Below, piece by piece: positions 9,801 to 18,884 of a stretch of 64,000 nt of DNA; within the stretch, counting starts at the first letter, position 1; each line of letters starts with the position of its first letter. The notes below the pieces were generated by a model that was given only the letters and a program-made list of their open reading frames with translations, was not told the origin of the DNA and did not search any database. The translations under genes were made by a program, and so were the position numbers. Origin of the DNA: Saprospiraceae bacterium (lineage in GTDB: Bacteria > Bacteroidota > Bacteroidia > Chitinophagales > Saprospiraceae); NCBI GenBank assembly GCA_028280415.1, contig JANQLV010000061.1:1-64000 (forward strand), in the 5' to 3' direction.

Positions 9801-10881
9801 TGGCGGCTAGATTTACCCAGTTCCCTACTGCGGCATATTGACATCTTTCACGACCGCCTACGATTCCCGTGAAAGCTACTCCCGAAGTGATTCCCAGTCT
9901 GTACTTTAAATCCCAGTCCGTATCCAGTTTCTGGATATTTTCCCGAATGGCCAGCACACATTCCAGCGCTCTTTCAATATTGTTCTCGAAAGAAACGGGA
10001 GCGCCAAAGAAGCCAAGCAGAATCCCGCCTTTATCTCCAAAATCAATTTCTTTAAAATAACCGGAGAAGCGATTGATTTCTGCCAGAATAATCGTGGCAA
10101 ATCTATCCAGTTGTTCGTGTGTATCAACGCCTTCAAATTTACAGAAAACAGAGATTACATTGCGAAATTCACCAGACTGATCAAACTTCAGAACGGACTC
10201 CGGGAGAAACCTCTCAAGAACAGCTTTTGCAAGCTTGGGCAACAGATAGGTTCTGCTATTATTTTCGTGAATACTTAATGGAACATTGAGTTTGAAGATA
10301 CCGGGGGCAATTTCCGGTGATTCAAGGACAAGGAGATCAGAGCCAAGCCGGTTCCTGATATGTTTATCAAAAATGATATCATCTCCTTCCGCATAATGCT
10401 GACAAGCAGCACAATCATCAATTGCCGGTCCTCTGAAGTAGAAGGTTTTATGTTCTGCGCCTACTATTCCCCACTCTACCTTTCCATAAGACAGCCCCGT
10501 TTTTATCCCGATTTCAAAATCTGCAAGTACGGTTTTTTTCAAGGCTTCTTGCGAAAAAAGGGCTCTGAGCTCTTGTGCCGTAACCATAAAATCATGAACG
10601 CTAATATTGGCATCATCATCCGAGAATACGGCTGTAAAAGCATCGCCGGCAAAATATGGTATAAAGCCTCCGCGGCGATAGACCAATTCTACCATCGGAG
10701 CGAAAATCTGATTGAGACTATTGGAGAGTTTTTCGGCGCCGGCAGTGCTTTCGCGCATCAGCGTTTGTGTCAAAGGAGTAAAACCGGATATATCGATAAA
10801 CATAGCCAGCGCCATAAAATGGCCCTTTTGCTCGTTTAAACGGTATTTTTCCTGGATGAAATGTGGGATCAAATTATTCAC
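6835..10881 (-). CDS. Soluble adenylyl-cyclase-like protein: two class III cyclase domains, AAA ATPase, TPR array
   Basis: 1348 residues without signal peptide. Cyclase domain 1 (~20-190) keeps the two metal-binding aspartates, Asp30 in MFIDISGF and Asp80 in PYFAGDAF. Domain 2 (~230-400) lacks them but has Lys284 (GDKGG) and the Asn357/Arg361 pair (NLAAR), so one composite active site is expected, as in mammalian sAC (ADCY10). A P-loop GEAGIGKT at ~447-455 and an STAND-like ATPase region follow, then TPR repeats over ~880-1290 (NLGxxxxxxGxYxxA). The start is GTG with AAGGA eight bases upstream; Met23 is an alternative. Likely a cytosolic signalling protein making cAMP, but activity is inferred from residues only. 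Confidence 0.85.
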   Translation of the reverse strand: MNNLIPHFIQEKYRLNEQKGHFMALAMFIDISGFTPLTQTLMRESTAGAEKLSNSLNQIFAPMVELVYRRGGFIPYFAGDAFTAVFSDDDANISVHDFMVTAQELRALFSQEALKKTVLADFEIGIKTGLSYGKVEWGIVGAEHKTFYFRGPAIDDCAACQHYAEGDDIIFDKHIRNRLGSDLLVLESPEIAPGIFKLNVPLSIHENNSRTYLLPKLAKAVLERFLPESVLKFDQSGEFRNVISVFCKFEGVDTHEQLDRFATIILAEINRFSGYFKEIDFGDKGGILLGFFGAPVSFENNIERALECVLAIRENIQKLDTDWDLKYRLGITSGVAFTGIVGGRERCQYAAVGNWVNLAARLMISAEWNTILVDGNIQKHKNYTFKHISDSQYKGIDGIIPTYELIGRNIEDKPVFTGNMIGRDEELKRLVAFAESIFYKEFAGIYYIYGEAGIGKTRLSFELKRKLWEIGTPNWFTCQADQILKKPFNPFIYFLKTYFEQSSENSLKENIKNFEDRFDWLIRDIQLVQNPKARIISQELQRTKSIISAQIGIFYPNSLWEQLNAKGRYENILSTFENIFKAEALIRPLVIELEDGHWFDDDSKVFLKNFARTIGDFPIFILVTSRYNDDGSKPKLLDEETLTRFQIPTQEEDLNILSKEALKKFTEVWLDGKVSEDVVDMLYKITNGNPFYVEQILEYLKESNLLHLVGDLWNIKEKSVKVTSSINSILMARIDRLSNLAKATVKAAAVIGREFEIPILREVMKQNQAFLEKNGNASKVLKQQIRTAEQGQIWRAMNDLRYIFKHSLLREAVYQMQLTARLKELHKLIADAIEKLYPDSIEERYVDLAFHYGQAEVEDKTNLYLEKAADHARRNFQNQQALDFYNTLLRNIEDKDHPRVQIRTLLKKGSVLQLIGEWEACEKVCTQALNAANQLGDKLLLGRANNNLGRMLMLRGEYDKAKEYLETASSLFDEIEDLHGILNVLGNLGNLNLRQGQYVKAKDFFIKSIELSKNLNHTNNMSQIISNLGLTHMNLGEYDAGIQCQLDGLAVCSESNDKQGMATLHTNVGIVYYEKGDYDAALEHYQKGLELSRELGNKFLMSIAIGCIGTVYQKKGNFQQAMEHFVQDLELVEELGDKQGLSIVIGLIGELRSVEGEFDLAIHYLNRSLTLSKELNYKKGIAKAVNTLADIYRLQNIHEKAIEYYDQAIEISREINNRLVLCASLIEKGQVLISQQAYKDAVLVYREAMQIAKELGNPDLLFDVQLYACVIAFYTGETITRDLSFEQLLDIARGEEEQAAVYYEWYKISPEKDEYRHKAFELYTKLYANIPQFQYGVRVEELQQLANK

Positions 10882-11139
10882 TCCTGAGTCCTTCTTTACA
10901 TGATTTAGAAATCGAAAATTACGAATTTATAACGAGCCGGAGAGGAAAATCAATATTTAATTTAAGTTTCAGAAAATGCCGCTGTCTCGTAGAGCGGACA
11001 AACTATGTTTAAATACTTAAAGATGATAAAATTAAATATGTTACTTATCTGAAAATTAAGGCATTTGGTATATTTTGTGTTGCCAAACGAGCAAACAAGA
11101 CTATTTTTAGCCAGCTAATCAAAAATAAAAGTATAGTCG

Positions 11140-13677
11140 ATGTCAAGACAATTACTACTCATCCTGTTTTCTACCTGTGTATTTCAGGTGATCGGTCAAA
11201 CGGAGGATGCCTTGAGTTTTAAAAATCTGAATACCAAACGCGCCCAATCTGAAATAAAAATTGATGCATTTCTGGATGAATCCGATTGGCAAACAGCTCC
11301 CGAGGCTGGTGATTTTATTCAAAATGAACCGAATCCGGGCGTATCGGCTACACAAAAAACAATTGTGAAGATCCTTTATGATGATAAAGCGGTATATATC
11401 GCGGCTAATCTCATGGACGAAAACCCGGATAGTATTTTGCGACAACTTTCCGAGCGGGATGAAGTTGGGATTACCGACTGGTTTGGAGTGATACTTGACC
11501 CCTATCAGGATGGCTTGAATGGCAGTGGTTTTATAGTGACCTCTTCAGGGGTTCAGTTTGATACCAAATACTCCGCCTTAAACGGAAACGGCGGGCGTGT
11601 ATTAGGGGGGGATCGAAACTGGGATGCAGTTTGGCAAAGCAAAACGAGGTATACAGATCAGGGCTGGATCGTAGAAATGAAAATACCCTATTCGGCTCTA
11701 CGCTTCCCGAAAGTCGAACAACAAGTTTGGAATATCAATTTTGTAAGAATGGTTCGACGGAGTCGTCAGCAATCTTATTGGAATGAAGTCAAACCTGAAA
11801 TCAGTGGATTTCTTAACCAATCCGGCAAATTACATGGCATTAAAGATATCAAATCCCCGGTGCGCTTATCTGCGACGCCCTTTATCGTTAGTTATTTTGA
11901 AAATAGTTATGATAGGGAAGCATCGCCCCAAAGCCAATGGGGTAAATCCTTCAATGGAGGAATGGATATCAAGTATGGAATCAATGATGCGTTTACTTTG
12001 GATATGACCTTAATTCCCGACTTTGGACAGGCTCAGTCGGACAATCAGGTATTAAACCTTTCACCCTTTGAAATACAATTTGATGAAAATCGGCAATTTT
12101 TTACCGAAGGAACGGAGCTATTTAACAAAGGGGGCCTGTTTTACTCCCGTCGAATCGGCGGCCGCCCGCTGAAATATAATGAGGTAGAAGATCAATTGGA
12201 AGCTTTTGAAGTTGTTAGCAGTAATCCAACAGTTTCTCAGCTCATTAATGCAACGAAAGTCTCCGGGCGAACCAAGAATGGTTTGGGCCTCGGTATTTTT
12301 AATGCTACTTCTGCGGAAATGTTTGCAATTGTCAAGGATGAGGAAACCGGCAAAGAAAGAGAAATCCAGACGGACCCTTTAACCAATTACAACATCTTTG
12401 TACTGGATCAGAATTTAAAAAATAATTCTTACCTGTCCCTGATTAATACGAATGTATGGCGATCTGGCAGTGATTATGAAGCGAATGTGACCGGGACGGA
12501 TTTTTCACTAAGAAACAAGGATAACTCTTATGCTATTAACGGACGTGGAGCATTGAGTCAAAAATATTACAGCAGTATTGATACCGAATCTAATCGGGAT
12601 AGTATTGGTTTGGGGCATACTTACCGGATAGAGTTTGAAAAGACTAGAGGAAATTTTAAATATGGCGTCCAATACAGCACGGATAGTCGCCACTACGATA
12701 TTAATGATTTAGGGATTAATTTTAGGGCGAATCAAAAAACCCTGGCTTTTCGATTTAATTATAACATCTTCAAACCATTTGGACCGTTTAACCGGGGAGG
12801 AGTCTGGTCCTGGATGCAGTATCGCCGATTACAAGAACAAAATGCTTTCACCAGTTACAACTGGAATTTCCGGTCTTTTCTGGTTACTCGAAACTTTTTT
12901 GCATTCGGAGCTTTTGGATCTATCCGTCCTTTTCGAAACAGAGATTATTTTGAACCCAGAACCGGAGATTTTAGTAGTTATTATCTCGTTCCGAGAAATG
13001 GCACATTCGGATTTTGGGGCTCTTCAGACTTTAGAAGGAAATTTGCTTACGAATTTGATGTAGGATTCACCTCCTTTACTACTCCGGGAAGAAACATTCT
13101 GGAGCTTTCAATTGAACCCCGGTTTAGGATCAATGATAAGTTGTTTTTTATGCTGGAAGTGGAAAATACGATTCTCAAAAATGATATTGGCTATGTTAGT
13201 CCCAATGATGCGGGCCTTGGCTTTCAGAGAATAGCAGAGGAGGATATCATCTTTAGCCGCAGAGATCAGATGATTTTTGAAAATACCCTTTCCGGTAATT
13301 ATATTTTTACGAATAATATGTCTTTAAGTCTTAGAGCCAGACATTACTGGACAAGGGTTGAATACAAAGGGTTTAATCTATTGGAAAAAGAAGGAAGCCT
13401 GGGCTTGACGGAATATCAGGGGCTAGACTTCGAAAACAACTCCCTGCACAATACGAGTTTTAATATTTTTAATATCGATATGGTTTATCGCTGGCGATTT
13501 GCACCCGGCAGCGATTTATTTTTTGTTTGGAAAAACTCGATCTTCAAAGAGAGTGCAGATATTGGGGAGTCCTATTTTACGAATCTTAATGGCTTATTGG
13601 AGGCCCCTCAGGTAAATAGCTTTTCCTTAAAAATTGTTTATTTTCTGGATTATCTTGATATTAAGAGCAGAACCTGA
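11140..13677 (+). CDS. DUF5916 protein with N-terminal CBM9-like domain
   Basis: 845 residues. A signal peptide (to about residue 20, VIGQ) leads into a carbohydrate-binding family 9-like sandwich (~35-215) with KIDAFLDESDWQ, VKILYDDKAVYIAANLMD, DWFGVILDPYQDG and GWIVEMKIPYSALRFP. The rest (~225-845) is the DUF5916 region, rich in aromatic beta strands and ending KIVYFLDYLDIK, which looks like an outer-membrane barrel. Family members are common in Bacteroidota next to peptidases and transporters. No reaction is established. It is a single gene followed by nearly 500 non-coding bases. Confidence 0.85.
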   Translation: MSRQLLLILFSTCVFQVIGQTEDALSFKNLNTKRAQSEIKIDAFLDESDWQTAPEAGDFIQNEPNPGVSATQKTIVKILYDDKAVYIAANLMDENPDSILRQLSERDEVGITDWFGVILDPYQDGLNGSGFIVTSSGVQFDTKYSALNGNGGRVLGGDRNWDAVWQSKTRYTDQGWIVEMKIPYSALRFPKVEQQVWNINFVRMVRRSRQQSYWNEVKPEISGFLNQSGKLHGIKDIKSPVRLSATPFIVSYFENSYDREASPQSQWGKSFNGGMDIKYGINDAFTLDMTLIPDFGQAQSDNQVLNLSPFEIQFDENRQFFTEGTELFNKGGLFYSRRIGGRPLKYNEVEDQLEAFEVVSSNPTVSQLINATKVSGRTKNGLGLGIFNATSAEMFAIVKDEETGKEREIQTDPLTNYNIFVLDQNLKNNSYLSLINTNVWRSGSDYEANVTGTDFSLRNKDNSYAINGRGALSQKYYSSIDTESNRDSIGLGHTYRIEFEKTRGNFKYGVQYSTDSRHYDINDLGINFRANQKTLAFRFNYNIFKPFGPFNRGGVWSWMQYRRLQEQNAFTSYNWNFRSFLVTRNFFAFGAFGSIRPFRNRDYFEPRTGDFSSYYLVPRNGTFGFWGSSDFRRKFAYEFDVGFTSFTTPGRNILELSIEPRFRINDKLFFMLEVENTILKNDIGYVSPNDAGLGFQRIAEEDIIFSRRDQMIFENTLSGNYIFTNNMSLSLRARHYWTRVEYKGFNLLEKEGSLGLTEYQGLDFENNSLHNTSFNIFNIDMVYRWRFAPGSDLFFVWKNSIFKESADIGESYFTNLNGLLEAPQVNSFSLKIVYFLDYLDIKSRT

Positions 13678-14170
13678 AATTTTATCAACTGATCTAACAT
13701 ACTACTACCAATCATAATTTACTCAGGTTGTCTCGAAAGCTTGTCAACCGAAGGGTCTTCGGAAAATAAAACTATGTTCCGGGATTGATCTTTGTAGTTT
13801 TCATAAGTTAAATATTCGGCTGTTGCCTAAATTTATAATAATAATGTGCGATCATAAAAGGGCTTGTATCTTGATCTTTGACCTCTGACTTTTGTTTCCT
13901 ATCTTCGTGATAAGAACGGACTAAAAGAATAGTTTCTTGATGATATTTCCCTGTTTCGTAGATCGGAAATAAAAAATCGGAAATAATAAGGGAAATTATT
14001 TTTTTAGTTAATTATTTAAACTTTATTTTCAATAAAAGGGGCAAAAAGATTTTTTGGATAATTCTGAAAGTTATTAGAATGTTTTAGAAGGATAAATTCA
14101 ATTCTGATAACTGTTAATCAACGCCTTTAAAAAAATAAATTGTAACGTAAATTACTTAAAATGCCGAATC
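13678..14170. other. Non-coding interval (493 bp) before the S9 peptidase
   Basis: No open frame of note on either strand. A small hairpin CCGAAG-GGT-CTTCGG sits at 13748-13762 but lacks a T tract. The right half is very AT-rich and presumably holds the promoter of the next gene. I saw no convincing TAnnTTTG box. Confidence 0.5.
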
Positions 14171-16636
14171 ATGTATAAACTCATTTATCCGTCTTCCTTG
14201 CTATTAAGAGCATTGAGTTTAACCATTTTGACTATTATGATAAAACCATTAACTGCACAGGATAATCTTTCCTACCAAATGCCACCAAAGGATATAGCCG
14301 ATCTGATCGATGCAGAACCAACACCAGCGGCGAGTCTAAGTCCCGCGGGGGATCAGATGCTATTACTCTCCAGGCCTAGCCTCCCGTCTATAGAAGAGGT
14401 TGCTCAGGAAGAATTGCGGATTGCCGGGATAAGAATTAATCCCCGAACAAATAGTTCGAGCCGTTCGGCATACTATAATGGTATGAAGTTGAAGTCTATG
14501 GCCGATCAAAAGGAAACAGAAATAAGTGGCCTGCCCCTCAATCCGAAAATCGAGAATGTGAGCTGGTCACCGGATGGTTCCAAAATAGCTTTTACCATTA
14601 CACTCGAAAATGGTCTGGAACTCTGGGTAACTGATACCAAAACAGCTAAAGCCAGTCGTATTACTGGAGCTATAATTAATGATGCCATGTCCGGATTGCC
14701 TTACCGTTGGTTTTCTGATAATGTAACACTTTTATATAAATCTGTTTTACTGGATAGAGGCGCAGCGCCGGTTAAAAGTATTCGCCCTTTTGGACCTACT
14801 ATACAAGAAAATAAAGGAAACAAGGCAGCTGTTCGTACTTATCAGGATTTATTAAAAAATGCACATGACGAGGCTTTATTTGAATACTACACAAAAACGC
14901 AACTCAGACTGGTTAAATTGGGAATGGGGGAATCAAAATTATTTGGAAACCCCGGAATTATTCGCGGATTTAGTATTTCTCCGGACGGAAGTTATGTGAT
15001 GATTATGACGGTTAAGAAACCCTTTTCTTACATCGTACCTTACAGTCGTTTTCCGTATACGATCGAGATTTATAATCAGGAAGGTAATATCGTTACTCGA
15101 CTGGCAGATATTCCCCATGCCGAAAATATTCCTAAAGGCTTTGGTGCAGTTCGGACCGGACCGCGCTCACATGATTGGAGAGCGGATAAACCGGCAACAC
15201 TGTATTGGGTAGAAGCCCAGGATGATGGAAACCCCAGAAAAGAAAGTGCAATCCGGGATCAAATGTATTTGCTGGAGGCGCCGTTTAATGGCGAGCCCCA
15301 AAAAGCGATTGCTTTCAAATTGCGTTATGGAGGAATTAACTGGGGAAATGATGAAATGGCAATCGCCTATGAATGGTGGTGGCAGAATCGACAAGAAATT
15401 ACGAGTTTATGGAATCCCGCCAAACCGAGTCAGGGAAAAGACATTCTGTTTGATCGATCCTGGGAAGATAGATATAATGATCCCGGTGGCTTCGAAACCA
15501 AACGCAACAAATATGGTCGTCTTGTTTTGCAGACTACTCAAGACGAAAAATCCATTTATATGACCGGGCTGGGTGCTTCACCCGAAGGGAATCGCCCTTT
15601 TGTAGATATTTTTAATTTAGAAAACAAAACATCTACCCGCTTGTGGCGTTCTGAAGCGCCCTATTATGAATCTCCTCTAACGATAATTGATGAAAATAAA
15701 GGCATCGTTTTAACCAGGAGAGAAGCCAAGGAAGAAGTTCCGAATTACTTTTTGAGAAACCTGAATACGGGAAAACTGGATCAAATCACTTATTTTGAAA
15801 ACCCGTATAAAGCTTTAAAAGGAATACAAAAAGAGTTTATTAAATACAAGCGAAAAGATGGCGTAGAACTCTCCGGAACGCTTTACTTACCTGCCGATTA
15901 TGATCAGCAAAAAGATGGTCAGCTACCGGTATTAATGTGGGCTTATCCAAGAGAGTTTAAAAGCGCTGAAGCGGCGAGTCAGGTTTCGGACTCTCCATAT
16001 AAATTTATTCGAATAGGCTGGGGCTCACCGCTGTTTTGGGTGACGCAGGGCTATGCCGTTTTTGATAATTTTGGAATGCCCATAATTGGAGAGGGGGCCG
16101 AAGAGCCCAACGAAACTTTTGTGGAGCAATTGGTCGCAGGTGCTGAAGCAGCAGTTAATACTATCGTAGAAAAAGGAGTAGCCGATCCGGATAAAATTGC
16201 AGTAGGAGGACATTCCTATGGAGCATTTATGACGGCTAATCTACTGGCACACTCTGATTTATTTGCCACGGGAATTGCCCGAAGTGGTGCCTATAATCGA
16301 ACCCTGACTCCTTTTGGTTTTCAGTCCGAAGAACGGACTTTCTGGGAAACCCCCGAGACCTATTTCAAAATGTCTCCTTTTATGCATGCGGATAAGATCA
16401 AAGAGCCCATTCTGCTAATTCACGGTGAAGCGGATAATAATTCAGGAACTTTCCCAATGCAGAGCGAAAGGTTTTATGCGGCACTCAAAGGCCACGGAGC
16501 TAATGTGAGAATGGTAATGCTTCCGCATGAAAGTCATGGTTATCGCGCCCGGGAATCAGTTATGCACATGCTCTGGGAAATGACTACCTGGATGGATAAA
16601 CATTGTAAAAATAAAGAAGTAAGAACAAAGCCTTAA
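14171..16636 (+). CDS. Prolyl oligopeptidase family serine peptidase (S9, glutamyl-endopeptidase-like)
   Basis: 821 residues with an N-terminal hydrophobic export signal. A propeller region (~60-560, with WSPDGSKIAFT and ISPDGSYVMIM blades) precedes an alpha/beta hydrolase domain. The catalytic triad reads Ser682 (GGHSYGAFM), Asp755 (HGEADNNSG) and His789 (HESHGY). The opening PPKDIADLIDAEPTPAASLSP and the LLLSRPSLPSIEEVAQEELRIAGIRI segment match the S9D group, which includes chloroplast and Porphyromonas-type glutamyl endopeptidases. Expected to cut peptides after Glu/Asp in the periplasm. The substrate preference is inferred from family. Single-gene unit. Confidence 0.9.
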   Translation: MYKLIYPSSLLLRALSLTILTIMIKPLTAQDNLSYQMPPKDIADLIDAEPTPAASLSPAGDQMLLLSRPSLPSIEEVAQEELRIAGIRINPRTNSSSRSAYYNGMKLKSMADQKETEISGLPLNPKIENVSWSPDGSKIAFTITLENGLELWVTDTKTAKASRITGAIINDAMSGLPYRWFSDNVTLLYKSVLLDRGAAPVKSIRPFGPTIQENKGNKAAVRTYQDLLKNAHDEALFEYYTKTQLRLVKLGMGESKLFGNPGIIRGFSISPDGSYVMIMTVKKPFSYIVPYSRFPYTIEIYNQEGNIVTRLADIPHAENIPKGFGAVRTGPRSHDWRADKPATLYWVEAQDDGNPRKESAIRDQMYLLEAPFNGEPQKAIAFKLRYGGINWGNDEMAIAYEWWWQNRQEITSLWNPAKPSQGKDILFDRSWEDRYNDPGGFETKRNKYGRLVLQTTQDEKSIYMTGLGASPEGNRPFVDIFNLENKTSTRLWRSEAPYYESPLTIIDENKGIVLTRREAKEEVPNYFLRNLNTGKLDQITYFENPYKALKGIQKEFIKYKRKDGVELSGTLYLPADYDQQKDGQLPVLMWAYPREFKSAEAASQVSDSPYKFIRIGWGSPLFWVTQGYAVFDNFGMPIIGEGAEEPNETFVEQLVAGAEAAVNTIVEKGVADPDKIAVGGHSYGAFMTANLLAHSDLFATGIARSGAYNRTLTPFGFQSEERTFWETPETYFKMSPFMHADKIKEPILLIHGEADNNSGTFPMQSERFYAALKGHGANVRMVMLPHESHGYRARESVMHMLWEMTTWMDKHCKNKEVRTKP

Positions 16637-16713
16637 AACGATTTTAAAGAGAGAATCAGTAAGTTAATAGAATATCAAGCGCTTTTATTTCCTTGAAATA
16701 GGTGATAGATTTT

Positions 16714-16782
16714 TGGTATTAGGCATACACCCCGGGAAACTCTATACCTGATGCCCAATGCCTGACGCCTAAGACCTACTTC
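16714..16782. repeat. Degenerate TTAGGC/GGCAT repeat between convergent genes
   Basis: Read on the minus strand it runs TTAGGCGTCAGGCATTGGGC and then CATCAGGTA, with a second inverted ATTAGGCAT at 16718-16726. It lies between the stop of the S9 peptidase and the stop of aspS and can fold back on itself. It may act as a two-way transcription barrier or be a dispersed intergenic repeat. Confidence 0.4.
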
Positions 16783-16840
16783 CAAAACTGAATTTTTGAG
16801 CCAGGCACATGCACTTTAAATGTTCTATTGCAGGTATAAG

Positions 16841-18613
16841 CTATGAACTCATCTCTTTCTGCAAATCAATGCGTAGCTCGTCCAATTGTGTTTGGTCAAT
16901 TGAGGCAGGAGCATCGATCATCATATCTCTTCCCTGGTTATTTTTAGGGAAAGCGATATAATCTCTAATGGAGGATTGTCCATTCATCACTGCGCAAAGG
17001 CGGTCGAAACCAAAGGCTATTCCTCCGTGTGGAGGGGCACCGTATTCGAATGCTCCGAGTAAGAAACCGAACTGTGCCAATGCTTCTTCTTTGCTAAAGC
17101 CGAGCAGGTCAAAGTTTCGGGATTGCAGCGCACGATCATGGATACGGATAGAGCCCCCGCCGATTTCTGCACCATTAATAACGAGATCATAAGCATCAGC
17201 TCGCAAACTCTTCATCGTTTCATGATCGCCGGTGAGCATACGGGGAACATCTTCTTTTTTGGGAGAAGTAAAAGGATGATGCATGGCATGAAACCGCTCG
17301 GATTCCTCGTCCCATTCCAGAAGAGGGAAATCAATAACCCAAAGTGGTTTGAAATCACCTTCCTGGATTAAGTCCATACGACGACCCATTTCGAGGCGTA
17401 ATTCATTTAATTGCTTTCTGGTTTTTTCGGCTTCTCCGGAAAGAATCAAGAGCATATCCCCGGCTTTGGCACCAAACTTATCTGCCCATATTTTTAAATC
17501 GGCATCATCGTAGAATTTTCCAACGGAGGACTTAAATGTTCCGTCAGCGTTTACCTTCACATATACCAGACCTTTTGCACCAATTTGTGGTCTTTGCATC
17601 CATTCCGTCAGCTTTTTAATGTCTTTATTGGAATAGGTTTCGGCCTGCCCTTCGGCACAAATTCCAACAATGAGTTCTGCATTGTTGAAAACACTGAAAT
17701 CCTTACCCTTGGCTACATCATTGAGCTCTACGAATTGCATACCAAAGCGAAGATCTGGTTTATCGGAACCGTATAAGCGAATTGCTTCATCATAATCCAT
17801 CCGGGGAAAATCCGGCAACTCGATACCCTTCATGGATTTGAAAAGATGTTTGGTCAATCCTTCAAAAGTGTTTAGAATTTCCTCCTGGGTGACGAATGCC
17901 ATCTCGCAATCGATTTGAGTAAACTCCGGTTGGCGGTCAGCGCGTAAATCTTCGTCGCGGAAACATTTGACGATTTGAAAGTAGCGATCCATACCTGCAA
18001 CCATAAGAATTTGTTTGAAAGTCTGTGGCGACTGTGGCAAGGCATAAAATTGTCCGGGATTCATCCTGCTGGGTACTACAAAATCCCTGGCCCCTTCTGG
18101 TGTGCTTTTAATCAATACCGGAGTTTCTACTTCTACAAAGTTTTGCTCGGACAAATATTTTCGCGTTTCAATAGCTAGTTTACTTCTAAAAATCAAACTC
18201 TCTTTGACCGGCGCTCTTCGAATATCCAGGTATCGGTATTTCATGCGCAAGTCATCCCCGCCGTCTGTATCATCTTCGATCGTAAAAGGAGGGACCTTGG
18301 ACTCATTTAAAATACTTAAAGTATGTACTTCGATTTCGATATCTCCCGTCGGGCGATTAGGGTTTTTGTTACTACGCTCCCGAACACGTCCTTCTACTTT
18401 TAAGACAAACTCCCGGCCCAGTTTCTGAGCGCGCTCTGCCAGTTCATTATTATCCTCTGCATTGAAAACCAATTGAGTAATACCATAGCGATCCCGAAGG
18501 TCGATGAAAGTCATTCCTCCAAAATCTCTGCTGGCCTGTAGCCAACCACTTAATGTAACTTCTTTTCCGACGTCTTCGATGCGAAGTGCACCACAGTTAT
18601 GAGTTCGATACAT
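16841..18613 (-). CDS. aspS: Aspartate--tRNA ligase
   Basis: 590 residues, the normal length of bacterial AspRS. It charges tRNA-Asp with aspartate in the cytosol. The N-terminal anticodon-binding OB fold (~1-105) opens [24 protein letters not shown]. Class II motif 2 is [18 protein letters not shown], followed by the bacterial GAD insertion (~290-410), and motif 3 is [10 protein letters not shown]. All expected landmarks are present, so it should be active. It is divergent from hemA with a 271-base shared upstream region. Confidence 0.97.
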   Translation of the reverse strand: MYRTHNCGALRIEDVGKEVTLSGWLQASRDFGGMTFIDLRDRYGITQLVFNAEDNNELAERAQKLGREFVLKVEGRVRERSNKNPNRPTGDIEIEVHTLSILNESKVPPFTIEDDTDGGDDLRMKYRYLDIRRAPVKESLIFRSKLAIETRKYLSEQNFVEVETPVLIKSTPEGARDFVVPSRMNPGQFYALPQSPQTFKQILMVAGMDRYFQIVKCFRDEDLRADRQPEFTQIDCEMAFVTQEEILNTFEGLTKHLFKSMKGIELPDFPRMDYDEAIRLYGSDKPDLRFGMQFVELNDVAKGKDFSVFNNAELIVGICAEGQAETYSNKDIKKLTEWMQRPQIGAKGLVYVKVNADGTFKSSVGKFYDDADLKIWADKFGAKAGDMLLILSGEAEKTRKQLNELRLEMGRRMDLIQEGDFKPLWVIDFPLLEWDEESERFHAMHHPFTSPKKEDVPRMLTGDHETMKSLRADAYDLVINGAEIGGGSIRIHDRALQSRNFDLLGFSKEEALAQFGFLLGAFEYGAPPHGGIAFGFDRLCAVMNGQSSIRDYIAFPKNNQGRDMMIDAPASIDQTQLDELRIDLQKEMSS

Positions 18614-18682
18614 ATCTATAAGGTTTAATATTCGGTGATTTTGCCAAGTGTATGATTAACGCGGCACAAGTTATTTTTTGCG

Positions 18683-18690
18683 CAAAAGTA
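18683..18690 (-). promoter_or_regulatory. Candidate -7 box for aspS
   Basis: TACTTTTG on the minus strand fits the Bacteroidota -7 consensus TAnnTTTG and lies about 70 bases upstream of the aspS start. A TTTG occurs upstream, but the spacing (12) is shorter than usual. Confidence 0.35.
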
Positions 18691-18858
18691 CATGAAATTG
18701 AGCAAAGAATAAAGATAGTTGTAACTACGATGGAATCAGGGGGAAAGTTCCTTTTTTATTTGAAATGTTTATGTACTGGAAATGAGTGTTTTATAATTGA
18801 TCAGAGGCGCTTTATTTCTTGTTTACAGAATTATGACAGAAAATTTAGACTTCAGCCC

Positions 18859-18866
18859 TATTTTTG
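18859..18866 (+). promoter_or_regulatory. Candidate -7 box for hemA
   Basis: TATTTTTG matches TAnnTTTG and lies 18 bases before the hemA ATG, giving a very short leader. No clear -33 TTTG is seen at the standard spacing. Confidence 0.4.
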
Positions 18867-18884
18867 TAGTTACTTAGATGTAAG

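Noticed and set aside
13748-13762. Hairpin CCGAAG-GGT-CTTCGG as a terminator of the DUF5916 gene
   Set aside because: No T tract follows on either strand and it lies 70 bases beyond the stop.
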